Below are positions 21,890 through 32,681 of a stretch of DNA of 64,000 nucleotides, in pieces. A program made the translations under genes and the position numbers. Source of the DNA: Moniliella sp. 'wahieum' (Eukaryota; Basidiomycota; Moniliellomycetes; Moniliellales; Moniliellaceae); contig RSEE01000012.1 in assembly GCA_003971905.1 (NCBI GenBank), positions 186,001 to 250,000 of the forward strand. The letters run 5' to 3'. The notes below the pieces were generated by a model. That model did no database searches. It was not told where the DNA came from and saw only the letters and a list, made by a program, of their open reading frames with translations. How positions within the stretch are numbered: the stretch's first letter is position 1; each line of letters starts with the position of its first letter.

Positions 21890-24217
21890 TCATCTTCTCA
21901 TCAGTCGATCGAGCAGAGCATGGGGGCAGGGTGTGCTGGGAGAGGGAGGTGGGGAGGATGGGCGCAGGGGGAGAGAACCGGCCCGATCCGAGGAGGGTAG
22001 GCGATGGGGACTCCACTCGTCCCAGGCTGGAGCCGAAGGAAGCGGAACGGGATCGACGGCGGCAGGACCAGGGGCAGTGGAGGCGCGCAGGAGGATTGCC
22101 AGCTCCAATTTTTCCTCGTCCTGGTAGGGGGTTGAGAGCGGGAGGTGTCGGCACTTTTGTGGATCAGGCGAACAGCTAAGCGGCAAAGGCGAAGGAGATG
22201 GAGAAGGCGAAGTGAACGCATAAGCGTACGGGTAGACGTAGATGGAGGCACAAGTCCCGACCCCGACCCCGACCCAGACTCAGACGTATCCAAATGCGGA
22301 GGGACCGAGGATGGGGCCAGACGAAACGAAGGCTCGTACCGCGTGGGAGGGGAGGGCAGCAAGGCCAGCGTTAACCCCGACATTGACGTGGATGCCGACG
22401 TTGGCGCCGACAAAGCCGGGTGGGCTTCGATCGCTTTCCCCTTTCCCAGCGCCAGGGGGCGCAACTCGAACCCGTGCGCATCGGGAAGGGGCGGGGCAGT
22501 AGGTGCAGTAGGTGCAGTCAAGTCTGCCGAACCAACCAGGGGAGACGGGTGGGAAGCGGCAGCGCGCAACGTGGCCAAGACACGTTATCGTCCGTAGCAA
22601 CGTGTGCCGTGGTAATGGACCCAGGCACAGGCAGAGGCACAGGCACCTGACCAGAAAGAGAATGAGGATCAGAAAGAGAATGAGGAAGAGGAGTCAAAGC
22701 CGAGCCCAAAGGTGGGGGGAGCAGCTGTGGCGACTTGACGTCCAGCGCCCCAACCTCACCCGCTTGCACCGGGTGAGCAAGCGGGACCGGAGCAGCGGTC
22801 GAATGGGAAGGGATGTAAGCGGGTGGAGAGAGGTCAGGGGCATCGTCACCGTCATCGGCGCCGGCACTGGCACCGGCATCGACGTCAACGTCAACGTCGG
22901 GGCCCCGCGTGTCGACAGCAGCGGCCAAAAGGGAAGGTGGACGTTCCCGCGCCCGTCGGGCTAGGGACAAGAGTCTCGACCTGGACTGGTGTGGGGCGGA
23001 AAGGTCGTATGGATACACTGTTGATCCGGACGCGGTCCTCTCGGGCTCGGTACGACGGCGAGAAAGGTCCACCCCCTCCGTGTCCTCTTGGAGCTGGCGC
23101 CACTCGGAAATTTGGGCCTTGAGCATGGTAATTTGGTTGAGAATGTACCTCTGTGCCAGGTCGCGCTCTTCCTGCGTAAGAGGAACTTCGTCCCGCGCGA
23201 ATGCCCCGGCTGCAGTGGGCTGTGCGGGCGGCGGTCCGGTCGGCGCGGGCGTCAACACGATCGAGGGACGGGGGGGGGAAGTCATCGAGCCCACCGCTTC
23301 TTCCGGCGGATGATATGGCGAGGCGGCGTCCGGGTCCGAGTCGGAGCTTGGGGAAGATGAGTCGGAGGCGCAGGTGGAACAATTCCTCTGGTCCAAATCG
23401 GAACTGGCAGCATCGTCTTGGCCAGGCGATGGGGTTGGATGGATACCGTCGCCTGGAAGACACAGACGAGGCGGAGATGCGGGGGGCATCGGGGCTGTCG
23501 TGGAGCGAAGCAGAGACATGACCATCCTGCGATGAGGCGGCGCGGATACTGGGAGGGGAGCGAAGACGACGTTCGGAGGACGTGTGAGGGGAGCGCGTTT
23601 TGTTCCCGCGCCAGGCGAGACGGGGTGGAGTAGGGGTGGTGGCCAGGGAGCTGGCGGGGCACGCATTTCTCAGTCGATCCCATCGATGTGTCTTGCGTTG
23701 GATATGGTGCTGCATCTTCTCTTCTGCGCGCTGCATGCGAGTGCGGAGGACACGCTCTACCACCTCGGTCTCGGTCTCACCCGCTTCCATGGTGAGGGAA
23801 CGGTCGCGGTCAAAGATGATCACCACGGCGCCAATAATGAGCAAAATGATGATGGCGAGAAAGAAGGAGGTGATAAAGACAGCCTTGCGCTGGTACCACG
23901 GCGTTCGTGCGCGGGGAATCCAGCCGGCCTGGTTGTCAGGTAAGCCGGAGGCGCTGGTCTGGAAGTGGGCGGTCTGGGTGACCCAATGGGTAGAGATGGC
24001 ATACTAGGCATGGCAACGCGCGAGGGTCAGGATGGGCCAGACAGGGAAGGAAGCAAAGACGCACGGAAAGGCTATGGGAAGGCTGGGTGGAGGTGCTCGA
24101 GGTGGGGGCTGATGATGAGGTGAGCACGGGGGGGAGGGGAGAGGCGAGGGCGAAGGTGAATGCGCACAGCAGCCCCAGGGCGAGGAGGCATGAAGACAGG
24201 CGTCGTCGTGGCCGCAT
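21890..24217 (-). CDS. Hypothetical single-pass membrane protein
   Basis: Not assigned to a named family. From 24217: MRPRRRLSSCLLALGLLCAF with TFALAS is a signal-peptide-like segment, then a Ser/Thr-rich stretch. A GTGCGT...CCTAG intron (about 24000-24060) follows, then a membrane span IIILLIIGAVVIIFDRDRS (about 23800-23860) preceded by WYQRKAV-like basic residues. The cytoplasmic side is a coiled coil (EVVERVLRTRMQRAEEKMQH). A long low-complexity Pro/Ser region has one conserved-looking helix, PLTQEERDLAQRYILNQITM (about 23130-23190), and a C-terminal acidic/Ser-Gly region ending HALLDRLMRR, stop at 21890. Several frame breaks. A type I single-pass topology is inferred. Confidence 0.55.
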
Positions 24218-25185
24218 GGCCAGAGCGTGCCGGACGGAGGCAGGCCGTGAGTGGTGGTGGTGATGGTGGTGGTGGTGATGGTGGTTGTGATGGTGATCGG
24301 TGCCAATGGTGGGGGCCGGGCCGAGGGGCAGGCGAGGGCGAACTGCGAAGTGCGAGCATGCGGGGGGGGGCGAGAGCAGCTGAGGTAAGAGCAACCCTAG
24401 TGGCTTGGGGCGTTTACCTTGTTGTTGATTAATGATGGGCGCTGGGCAGGCAAGGGGCCACAGGATGTGCAGCGGTAGGGTTCTGTGGTAGGTACACTAC
24501 CACAGTGCCTGGGGGGTGCGGCGCGCGTGCGGCCGAGGAGGGCGTGAGCGCGGGGTCACGTGGCGCGGGGAGAAGGCCGCGGCGAGTCGGGCGGCTGGGG
24601 CGGGCGGGGGAGAGGCGCCGGCTGGTCTCGGCTGTGGACGGCGCCGCACACCCACACTGGCGCGGTGCTGGCTGGGGTAATGGGGCGGGAGCGGGTCACG
24701 CGGTCGCGCTGCAGCGCTGCAGCAGCCTCGGCAGGTGTACGCAGAAGCACGCACTACGCAGGCCAACGTCCAGCCCAGGCGACCGATTCAAGCGGTGCTG
24801 GGCTGCAGTGTGGTGCGGGCGCTGCTGCTCGCACGTCACGTGGCGTGCAGCCACCAGGATGGGAGATCGATATTCGATTGGGTGATGCCTGGTGCCAGCT
24901 CCGAGCTCCGAGCGTCGGAGGCCGAGCCGAGGCTCACATTCTCAGTTGTCAGTCTCGCGTCCCACGCAGCCTCCCACTATCTCGGCCTTTTTTTCGGCCC
25001 AGCGCCAAGCCAGGCCCACGGGTTGCATGCTTACATCCACGCCCCCAGCCGCTACAAAAGCCGCCTCCCGCCCCTCCATCCCCACTCTGCCCCGCCCAAT
25101 CCCCCCGCGCGACAGACGGCCACAGTCTGCCACATAGTCTGCTGCTGCGACACCCCCGGCGCCGCCTCTCTCGTGCCAGCCCACC
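24218..25185. other. Divergent promoter region
   Basis: Separates the minus-strand membrane protein from the plus-strand DHA1 gene. A GTG/CAC repeat occupies 24250-24295. The rest is GC-rich. Small open frames here lack motifs. Confidence 0.5.
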
Positions 25186-26967
25186 ATGCACGCCCCCCCT
25201 TCCCCGACGGCTCGCTCACCGCCACGGACGACGGCGATTGCGCCTCTGTCCGCGCCTGCGACGAGGACATTGAGCGCACCGCCGTCTACCTCCCGCAGCA
25301 CGGCCAGCCCACCCCCCCACGGAGCTGACCAAAACCCTGTCGCTCGACGAGAAGGACAAGGCGTCGCTGGCGCTGCCCCCCGACGGCGAAAAGCCAGATC
25401 CCAACTTGGTCACCTGGGACTCGCCCGAAGAGAACCCGCGCAACTGGTCTTATCCGCGACGGTATCGGGTCGCGATGATTGTTGCCATGTATACCTTTCT
25501 CAGTCCCTTGGCCAGCTCGGCCATCGCGCCTGCCTTGCCCACGATTGCCAATACGTTTCATGTTCAGGACGGCACCCAGACCAACTTGCTAATGAGTCTC
25601 TTGTTCTTGCCTTTGCCTTTGGTGGGTACAATCCCCCCTGCCATGGCTCTTTTACTTGCCTCTTGGTGGTCCTGAATGAGTACTGACCCCCACCCTCTTC
25701 CTTTTCTGTTAGGCCCCATGCTTTGGTCCCCATTAAGTGAGATGTATGGCCGCAGGGTGGTGCTGCAAGGGACCAACGTCATCTTTCTCATCTTCAACAT
25801 GGGCTGTGGCTTTGCGCAGACCAAAACGCAGTACTTGGTTCTCCGCTTCTTTACCGGGCTGTTTGGTTCGGCACCCTTGTCGATTGGCGGGGGCGTGATT
25901 GCAGATATGTTTGAGCCAGAGGACCGTGGGTCGGCCATGTCGTGGTACTCGCTCCCCGATGCTGGCGCCGTGTGTGGGCCCGATCATTGCCGGGTGGATG
26001 GTGGAGAAGAACGTGTCGTGGCGGTGGATCCATTGGCTATGGGCCTCCTTTGGCGCTGTGGTAGCCGCGATCGGGTACTCGATTGTAACGGAAACGTACC
26101 AGCCTCGGTTGCTGCAAGTGAAACGCGACCGTTTGGTACGTGAGACGGGCAACCAAGCCTTGTACACCATCTACACGTCCAAGACACTGAGTCGCAGCCA
26201 ACGTTTGTCCAAAGCGCTCTTCCGTCCTATGATCATGCTTAGCACCGAGATCATTCTCATTCTCATTTCGTTGGCCATGATGCTGGTGTATGGGCTGATG
26301 TACTTGGTGCTCGCGACGTTTACCACCGTCTTTGAGGGCACGTACCACGAGTCGGTGGGCATTGCGGGCATCAACTATGTTTCTCTCGCATTGGGGTACA
26401 CGGCCGGAGGTCAATTGGGGGGCCGGATGCTGGATCGGATATACCTCGCGCTGCGTGCGAGGAATAGAGGAAAGAGCATCCCGGAGCACAAGCTCCCTCT
26501 CACTGTGGGTGGGGTGTGCCTCATTGCTGGAATGCTCATCTACGGTTGGTCGGCAGAGAAAAAAGTGCACTGGATCGTGCCTAACATTGGCGCGGCGATA
26601 TTTGGGTTTGGGAGTATCAACTCCTTTGGGTTTTATGAACGTACGTCTGGTTCTCTTCTCTTCTTGGTATGAAATGCTGGGCGGTACGACTAACGAGCGG
26701 TGACGGTCAACAACAGTACGTGATTGATAGCTACGGTGTCTTTGCCGCTTCGGGCATTGGGGCGCCGTATTTCTTCGGTCGATCGCTGGGTTTGCCTTCC
26801 CCCTGTTTGCCGATCAGCTGTACAATGCGCTTCACTATGGATGGGGCAACACCACTCTGGCCATGATCTATCTTGTGCTGGGCATTCCGTCCAGCCTGTT
26901 GTTTCTGCGCTACGGGCCGTACCTCCGCTCCAAGTCGCCCCACCAAGCGGGCCGCAAAGCGCTGTGA
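25186..26967 (+). CDS. DHA1 MFS drug/polyamine:H+ antiporter
   Basis: Twelve-span plasma-membrane antiporter of the DHA1 group (Tpo1/Flu1-like). N-terminus MHAPP then a charged region and KTLSLDEKDKASLALPPDGE. The family entry motif is TWDSPEENPRNWSYPRRYR. Span 1 is VAMIVAMYTFLSPLASSAIA with PALPTIANTFHV. An intron (25622-25712, GTGGGT...TTAG) splits FAFG|PMLWSPLSEMYGRRVV, motif A of the superfamily. Then FGSAPLSIGGGVIADMFEPE with DRGSAMSW, and GPIIAGWMVEKNVSWRWIHW. A second intron begins at 26641 (GTACGT) and ends near 26700-26716. The end is YLRSKSPHQAGRKAL, stop at 26965-26967. Frame breaks near 25196 (C run), 25318, 25590, 25965 and 26780. Start chosen because the downstream N-terminus rejoins after one missing C. 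Confidence 0.88.
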
Positions 26968-28492
26968 AAATGGACAAGACATCCATCGGATCCTGTGTCG
27001 CATGTTTGTGCGCGGAATAAAGGGACAATGTTGATTTGATTCTTTCCTTTCCTCCTTCGTGGTGCACCGATCACTTGGATCAAGCTTCAAGCTTCAATGA
27101 TCGATCTGATCGTAACTGATCGCCTCCAAAAACGACAAGCAGCTTACATGTGACTGCGCCGTTTAATTCTTTTGTTCGCCAAGTTGACATTTTATCGTCT
27201 TTCGCCGCGCCTCATCTTTTTTTGGGCGGCCCAGGCCACTTATCGGCACTTCCATATTTTCCTCCTTACTTCATGCCAACCCCCGTCCCTTTCGCCCTCC
27301 CCATTCCCCATTCCCCTACCCCATGCCAACAGTATCCATACCACAGCAACTCGGTTCAAGGCTTGTTAATGTCATCCCAGTGGAGCCCAGGTAAATGCAC
27401 CTGCAGGCCGTCGGACCCTGTATAGATCTCTCAAATCTCGCAGACGAGTGTAGTTGCTTGCCACGCGTTCCTCGGGCTCCGACGCCCGAACGAAATGCTC
27501 ACTATACTGCACCCCCCATGCAACCGATTTCAGTCCACTGTACCGTCGGGCTCGTCTGAGTGTGCGAAAGGGACAATTAATTGGTGGATGAGCAGAGCAC
27601 ATTCTGCAGCCCGCTTCGCCTCTTGCGCTTGCGCTTGCGCGTTTCTGGCCGAAGCAAACACGGTATCCCGCCCCGGTAGGCAACATCCGGGGGGGGGGTA
27701 TAGCATCGACAGCCCACAGGGTCGCAGAACTACTGGAACAACTAAGGAGGGGTTTCCCCGATGAGTAGAAACAACAGTGGACAGAGACAAAAGTCTTCAT
27801 ATATCGTAATCGCATCATAAATAAAAGGGTACACCATGATACTGTGGAAGAGGGAACGCAAGCAGGAACTAGAGTAAACAAAGCAACAGAAGAACCTTCT
27901 CTTCTCTGCCCATACATGTCGCAGCGAGATAAGGAACCGAACCGAACCGAACCGAAACACAAACAAAGAGCAGAGGATGACAACCGGACTGTCCATAGCT
28001 GCCAGGGGGGCCTTGGACGGCGTCCTGGACCGAACAAAACTCATTGGGGAGGGACGAAGGACGATGTGGATCCAGAGACCCAAAACATGGTACACGATCC
28101 GACGAATCCAACCAACTGAACAAGAACGAAGCGCGTCGATATAACGGACTGGGGTCCGTCGAACCAAAAGCAAGACAAATAAGGGGTAGAACGAGAGGAC
28201 CGGCGGGGACGTGGGTGTGGGGGGGGGGGGGGGGGGGCACTTCACGTTACGCGGTATGCGATAACACAAAGTGCCCTATTGGTATACGAAGGGTACGCGG
28301 TCGCGGTCCGAAGAGGCGGGGGAGGAAGGGATGCGCGGAGGGTACGGGCTACACGTGCCGCCCTTACGACGGCGACGCGGGAGCGAGACCTTGGTCTCTC
28401 TTTCGTCAGGGGTAAAGGAGGAGACCGAGCAGGACACGGCAAGAAGCGGAGGCGAGGAGGACCAACACGTGCTTGTTGGCCAAGGGATAAAG
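26968..28492. other. Gene-poor region
   Basis: Includes TTCAAGCTTCAA palindromes (27079-27099), TTGCGC repeats near 27622, a GAACC repeat (27936-27956) and a 19-nt poly-G run. Minus-strand open frames up to 221 codons lack family motifs. Confidence 0.5.
28219..28237. repeat. Poly-G/C tract, 19 nt
   Basis: Nineteen uninterrupted G on the plus strand. Confidence 0.9.
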
Positions 28493-29485
28493 TTAGTTCG
28501 ACGCGGGGTGGGATGATGGGTGGGATGGGCGGGAAGGTGGAGGCGAACCCCATGGCGGAAGAGAGATGGGCGAGAATGGGCAGAAGGGATAGAAAGGGTA
28601 GAATGGGCAGAAGGGTAGAAGGGGCAGAAGGGGCGGAATAAGCAGAATGGGTAGAATGGGCAGAATGGGTAGGCAAGACAAGAGGCACGGACGAAACGTC
28701 CTCGAAGTGGGTAAAAGAGGATCAGAGTGGGAAGAAGTGTTAGGGGGGTTGAGGACAAGCCGGGTGACCGAGGCGTGGTTGGCGAGGAAAGGAGGCCAAT
28801 TGACGTTGACAGTGGAAGAGGTGTTGTTTGTTGGTAGACCAACAGGCTCCGCCAATGGCTGCACCTGTAGCACGGTCCACGTGGGGCCCCAATCGACCGC
28901 ACGACCACGAGGCGGACTGCCAGTGGGTAAAACGGGAACGGTGCGTTGCAGCGCGGGGGGCTCGAACAAAGGGTCGATCAGCGGCCCGGCGGCTGTTGTT
29001 GGATCGGAGAGAAGGGCGCCCCGCTGTGGGGTCCCAACGGCAAAAAGGGAAGCCTCGGGGGACCGATAGGCAATGGGGTCGTGGGCGGAGAGTGGTGCGT
29101 CATGTGGCTGGACGTCGGGGGTGGCGTGATGCATGTTAGGGGAAAGGGTATTCAGCTCGAGGGAGCGGTGCAGAGGACACGGGATCAACGTAGTCGGCAG
29201 CCAGGGGGGAGGGCGTGCGTTGGATGGGCGCAGCCGGTAGGGCAGAGGGAGATGTTGGGGGTTGAATGGTGACGGGGCACAAGGGTCTACTTTGGAGCGC
29301 ACGGACGGGGGAGGGGACATTATCGGAGGGAGTCGAGCCAGGAGATGAGCAAGGAGACAAGGGGCAGGTGGCTGCGAATCTACCCCGGCCACAATGGCGA
29401 GACAAGAAAGAGAGTCGGCAGCAACCGTCCGACGAAGAAGGAACGACGGTGGTGGCGAGGAGAACAGGGGAGAAAAGGAAAACAA
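28493..29485 (-). CDS. Hypothetical protein (low confidence)
   Basis: A 330-codon open frame, the longest in this otherwise empty stretch. It is Pro/Ser/Leu-rich, with segments such as TLSPNMHHATPDVQPHDAPL and a C-terminal CPFYPF/LPILPI repeat encoded by a 28571-28670 minisatellite. I recognise no domain, and the repeat-coded end argues against a normal gene. It may be a chance frame in GC-rich DNA. Confidence 0.22.
   Translation of the reverse strand: MFSFSPLFSSPPPSFLLRRTVAADSLSCLAIVAGVDSQPPAPCLLAHLLARLPPIMSPPPSVRSKVDPCAPSPFNPQHLPLPYRLRPSNARPPPWLPTTLIPCPLHRSLELNTLSPNMHHATPDVQPHDAPLSAHDPIAYRSPEASLFAVGTPQRGALLSDPTTAAGPLIDPLFEPPALQRTVPVLPTGSPPRGRAVDWGPTWTVLQVQPLAEPVGLPTNNTSSTVNVNWPPFLANHASVTRLVLNPPNTSSHSDPLLPTSRTFRPCLLSCLPILPILPILLIPPLLPLLPFCPFYPFYPFCPFSPISLPPWGSPPPSRPSHPSSHPASN
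28571..28670. repeat. AGAATGGGCAGAAGGG-type minisatellite
   Basis: Ten or more imperfect 9-10-bp units built on AGAATGGGTAG and AGAAGGGGC. Confidence 0.85.
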
Positions 29486-30150
29486 GAGGGGCTGATACGG
29501 ATGTCACAAGACCCACAAGATGCTGAGAGTAGTTGTCTGAGCCAAAAGGCATCGGTGCTCCCCGTCGCTTAGTATTTCCGATTACCTCCCCCCGTTCCGA
29601 GAGGTAGCCGAAAGAGATGACATCGATGACATGATGATCGATGACATGATCACACATGCAGATGTGACGTGCGTGACATGTGACAATCTGTGACAGAGGA
29701 CCCCCCTGAACGTACTGAGGGCTGAACCAAAACAGGCAAGTGCGGTTTATTATTGCGCGCCTTGTTGCCACAGCAAAGCCAAAACGGCTGGAATATGAAA
29801 CAGCAGTAACATATCAGTCAAGTATGTTCCTCTTCCCCAGCTTGAGTATGTAGAAGACCAGAGAGAGCAGGCAGTTGATGCATGATGACGTATGGCATCG
29901 CACATGAGCGCATGAGCCACATCAGGGCTAGAGAATATTCCTCTGCCAACCGAATATCGGAAGGGATGAACCGGAGGGTTTCGGACTTTGGGCTACCTGC
30001 GCCACCAGTGTGGCGCCACTGTACTTTCGGTAGGCTACCCTCTTCTATCTCTGTGATATATGATGGCTTCAGCGCTTCAGCCCGTATCTCTGATGATCGA
30101 TGATCGATGATCGATTATCGATTATCGTTGGATTTTCATCGATCATCATC

Positions 30151-30329
30151 TTGATTCGATGATTCAGGGAGAAGCCGATCCATAACATGTTCACAACGTT
30201 TACACGTTCAGCACACCTCGTTTAATTCAACCCCATCTTGTGTTGATTCGATGATTCAGGGAGAAGCCGATCCATAACATGTTCAAACGTTACACGTTCA
30301 GCACACCTCGTTAATTCAACCCCATCTTG
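30151..30329. repeat. 90-bp tandem duplication
   Basis: Copy 1 at 30151-30240 and copy 2 at 30243-30329 share TTGATTCGATGATTCAGGGA at the start and AACCCCATCTTG at the end. Copy 2 lacks a few single bases relative to copy 1. Confidence 0.93.
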
Positions 30330-30353
30330 GGTTACAAGATGGGGTTGAATTAA
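30311..30353. repeat. Perfect 19-bp inverted repeat, 5-nt loop
   Basis: Left arm 30311-30329, right arm 30335-30353, loop GGTTA. The right arm extended by two bases (30354-30355) pairs 21 bp with the end of copy 1 (30220-30240), so it derives from the copy 1 version. Confidence 0.93.
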
Positions 30354-30718
30354 ACCGGCTATTGAAGCTGTTGAAGAGTACTCAGTCCAAGTACACTCGG
30401 TACTCGAATTCCAAAACTCAGCTTGAACATGTGGCGCATGTTGTACGTGGCATGCACTTTCAACGTTCCACACTGCGTCGCCATCCCCCGCCACCGCGTA
30501 CCCCACTGCGTCGGCAATCGATCTGAGAGAGAGATTTGGACGCGCTCCATGTAGCTTCGAGTCAACTTGAGTAGTTGGAGCAGGCACTCGGCACTCAAGC
30601 CACTCAGTGGAGCAAACACATACGGCTTGGTAGCAGCTCGTTGTTTTCCCCATGCCAAGCGTTGATGCATGATGAATGATGAATGATGCATGAAGCGTGA
30701 CGGTAGTCACTTGTTGAC

Positions 30719-30755
30719 TCTCAGATCTCAGACTGAGATCTCAGATCTCATTAAG
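30719..30755. repeat. AGATCTCAG palindrome cluster
   Basis: AGATCTCAG-A-CTGAGATCT forms a perfect 9-bp inverted repeat with a 1-nt centre, followed by another CAGATCTCA. Confidence 0.9.
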
Positions 30756-31596
30756 CATTTCCCATTTCTCTTAAGCTTTACCCGGTTATCAAAAGGTAAT
30801 TGAGTGGTTTTTGGCATCGACATCGGTGTACCGCCGCGCTATCTCCGCTCTCTGACATCTACTGGATTCGTTGGGGGTATCGGTTACCAGCTACTAGTTA
30901 CCAGTTGACCTATACGTTATCGCTTCTCTTCTTGTACCAGCTCTCTCTCGTCGTATGCGAGGCTGCGTTTTATTGGCCTACGACCCTTGTTAACCCTTGT
31001 TATGGTGACCGCAGCAACCACCGCGCTCTCATCTGGTTGACCGTTATCGATTATCGAGGACAGATCGGGCTGGATCATCGATCCGGCTGGATCTCCATCA
31101 AACCCCGTTACTCCAAACCCTTCCGCATCCCGCCTCCTCCCTCCCCAGCCCAATGTCACATGTCACATGTCACATGTCACACGTCAAGCCCCCACATGTC
31201 ACATGCTCAGCCTGAGGGCTCAGCAGCGCTGAGGCTAAGCGCGCCCCAGCTCACATGTCTCCGATCCCCCTCCCACCGCCTTTCGCACAGCTCAAAGAGC
31301 GCTGAGCCACCGTGCGCGCGCGTGCTTCGGACATCGATGTGCCAGTGTTTACTAACCGGTAACCCACAGTGGCCGCACCGCCACACTCACTTGTGTGGCG
31401 AACCCATCGACCTTCAGGCTTCAAGCTTCACTATAGCTTCAAGCCATGTCGCCCCACTCCATTATAGATTCTTTTAGGGATGTGACCCCCCTGCCCCCCT
31501 GCCCCCCCTGCCCCCTCCCTGCCGAGCTTGCACCGATCGAAATCAGTGTTGCTAGATGTACCTCTACCTAATGTGGCCCGGCCTGTATACTTGGTT

Positions 31597-31623
31597 GCTT
31601 AACGTTTAACGTTTAACGTTTAA
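31597..31623. repeat. TTTAACG tandem repeat
   Basis: Three to four 7-bp units (TTTAACG) ending in TTTAAAA. Confidence 0.85.
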
Positions 31624-31654
31624 AACCCTGTTCCCACATTAGTTGGGGGGTGTC

Positions 31655-31685
31655 ACGGGCGGGCGCCGCCAGGGGGCCCGCCCTG
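31655..31685. repeat. GC-rich inverted repeat
   Basis: GGGCGGGC pairs with GCCCGCCC across about 13 nt; a strong GC hairpin followed by TTTTTT. Not attached to a recognisable gene. Confidence 0.7.
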
Positions 31686-32499
31686 GGGTTTTTTGGGGTA
31701 CAATCCCTTAGGCGACGGTAGGTCGACTCACGGTAGTTTCGGGATTAGGCTGGTTGGTGTGTCCGAGCGGAGCTAGGGACGAGGAGAGGCCTTTGGTGGG
31801 GCGGCTGCACGTGTGGCAAGGCTGCGTCTGCGCCGGCTTGGGCCGTAGTAACGTGTCTGAAGCCTCCGGGACTTAGGGACGGGAGGAGGCAGAGGGGGAC
31901 AAACACTGCCTCAACTGAGACTGGGAATCGCCGCGACCGAAGGAGGGCTCGCGCGATTGGACTGACGAAGGGCTGGAGGACGAGGCCGGAGGAGATGTCG
32001 GACGCTAACAAGAGGAGCTGCCTGTACTGGATCAATTGGCTGGAAAACGGGCAGGAGTCGGACAGGATAGGCGGGAAAGGGACGAACGTGGAGACGAGAG
32101 GATGACGAGAGTGGAAGGTGGGGGAAAAGATCCCCATCAACCAGGGGTACAGGCAGGATCAAAAGGGAAACGGATACAAGAGGGGGTGTAGAAAGGAAGA
32201 CATGTCAAAGCGGGGTGGGTCGCCACAGGCGCGACCGAGAAAGGAAACGGAAACGGGGACGGGACGGCAGATGCCGCCACGGCACTGGAAGCTCGGTGGC
32301 CTTATTTAGGCCGGCCGACTTGGACTTGGGCGGGGGGCGACTATTGTCGCGCGGAGCATGGCCCTTCGGCCACGATACTTAATTTAGCCAACCATCATCA
32401 CACTTGGTTGGCCTGCGGAGCACGCTCTACTGGGCATGTGCGGAGCAGGCGGGCCTTAGCTTGGGTCGGGCCATCTCGTGTCCGCCGCAGCCCGTGACA

Positions 32500-32516
32500 G
32501 GGGGGGGGGGGGGGGG
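32500..32516. repeat. Poly-G/C tract, 17 nt
   Basis: Seventeen uninterrupted G on the plus strand, downstream of the Zn2Cys6 gene. Confidence 0.9.
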
Positions 32517-32681
32517 TAGGGTCAGTGGTTGTCCTGCACGGTCGCTGTCGTTCGACCTACCTACCCCACCTTCCATCGCTCTGTATCCGCGCCCTTGATC
32601 GCCATTCATCATATCATCATCATCAGCAGCAGCATTCGCCGGGTCCGATCCCGCCTGCAGCTGCGCCTCCTTGGTATCCCC

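Larger units (their letters stand above)
29486..32681. other. Gene-poor, repeat-rich island
   Basis: No convincing gene. Contains GATGACATGATCGATGA-type repeats (29615-29660), CACATGT motifs (29661-29695, 31150-31206), ATCGATGATCG repeats (30090-30150), a 90-bp duplication with hairpin (30151-30353), an AGATCTCAG palindrome (30719-30755), TTTAACG repeats (31597-31623), a GC-rich inverted repeat (31655-31685) and a poly-G run (32500-32516). Confidence 0.6.

Noticed and set aside
24234-24310. Poly-His protein upstream of the membrane-protein start
   Set aside because: Arises from a GTG/CAC simple repeat in the promoter; the signal-peptide ATG at 24217 is a better start.
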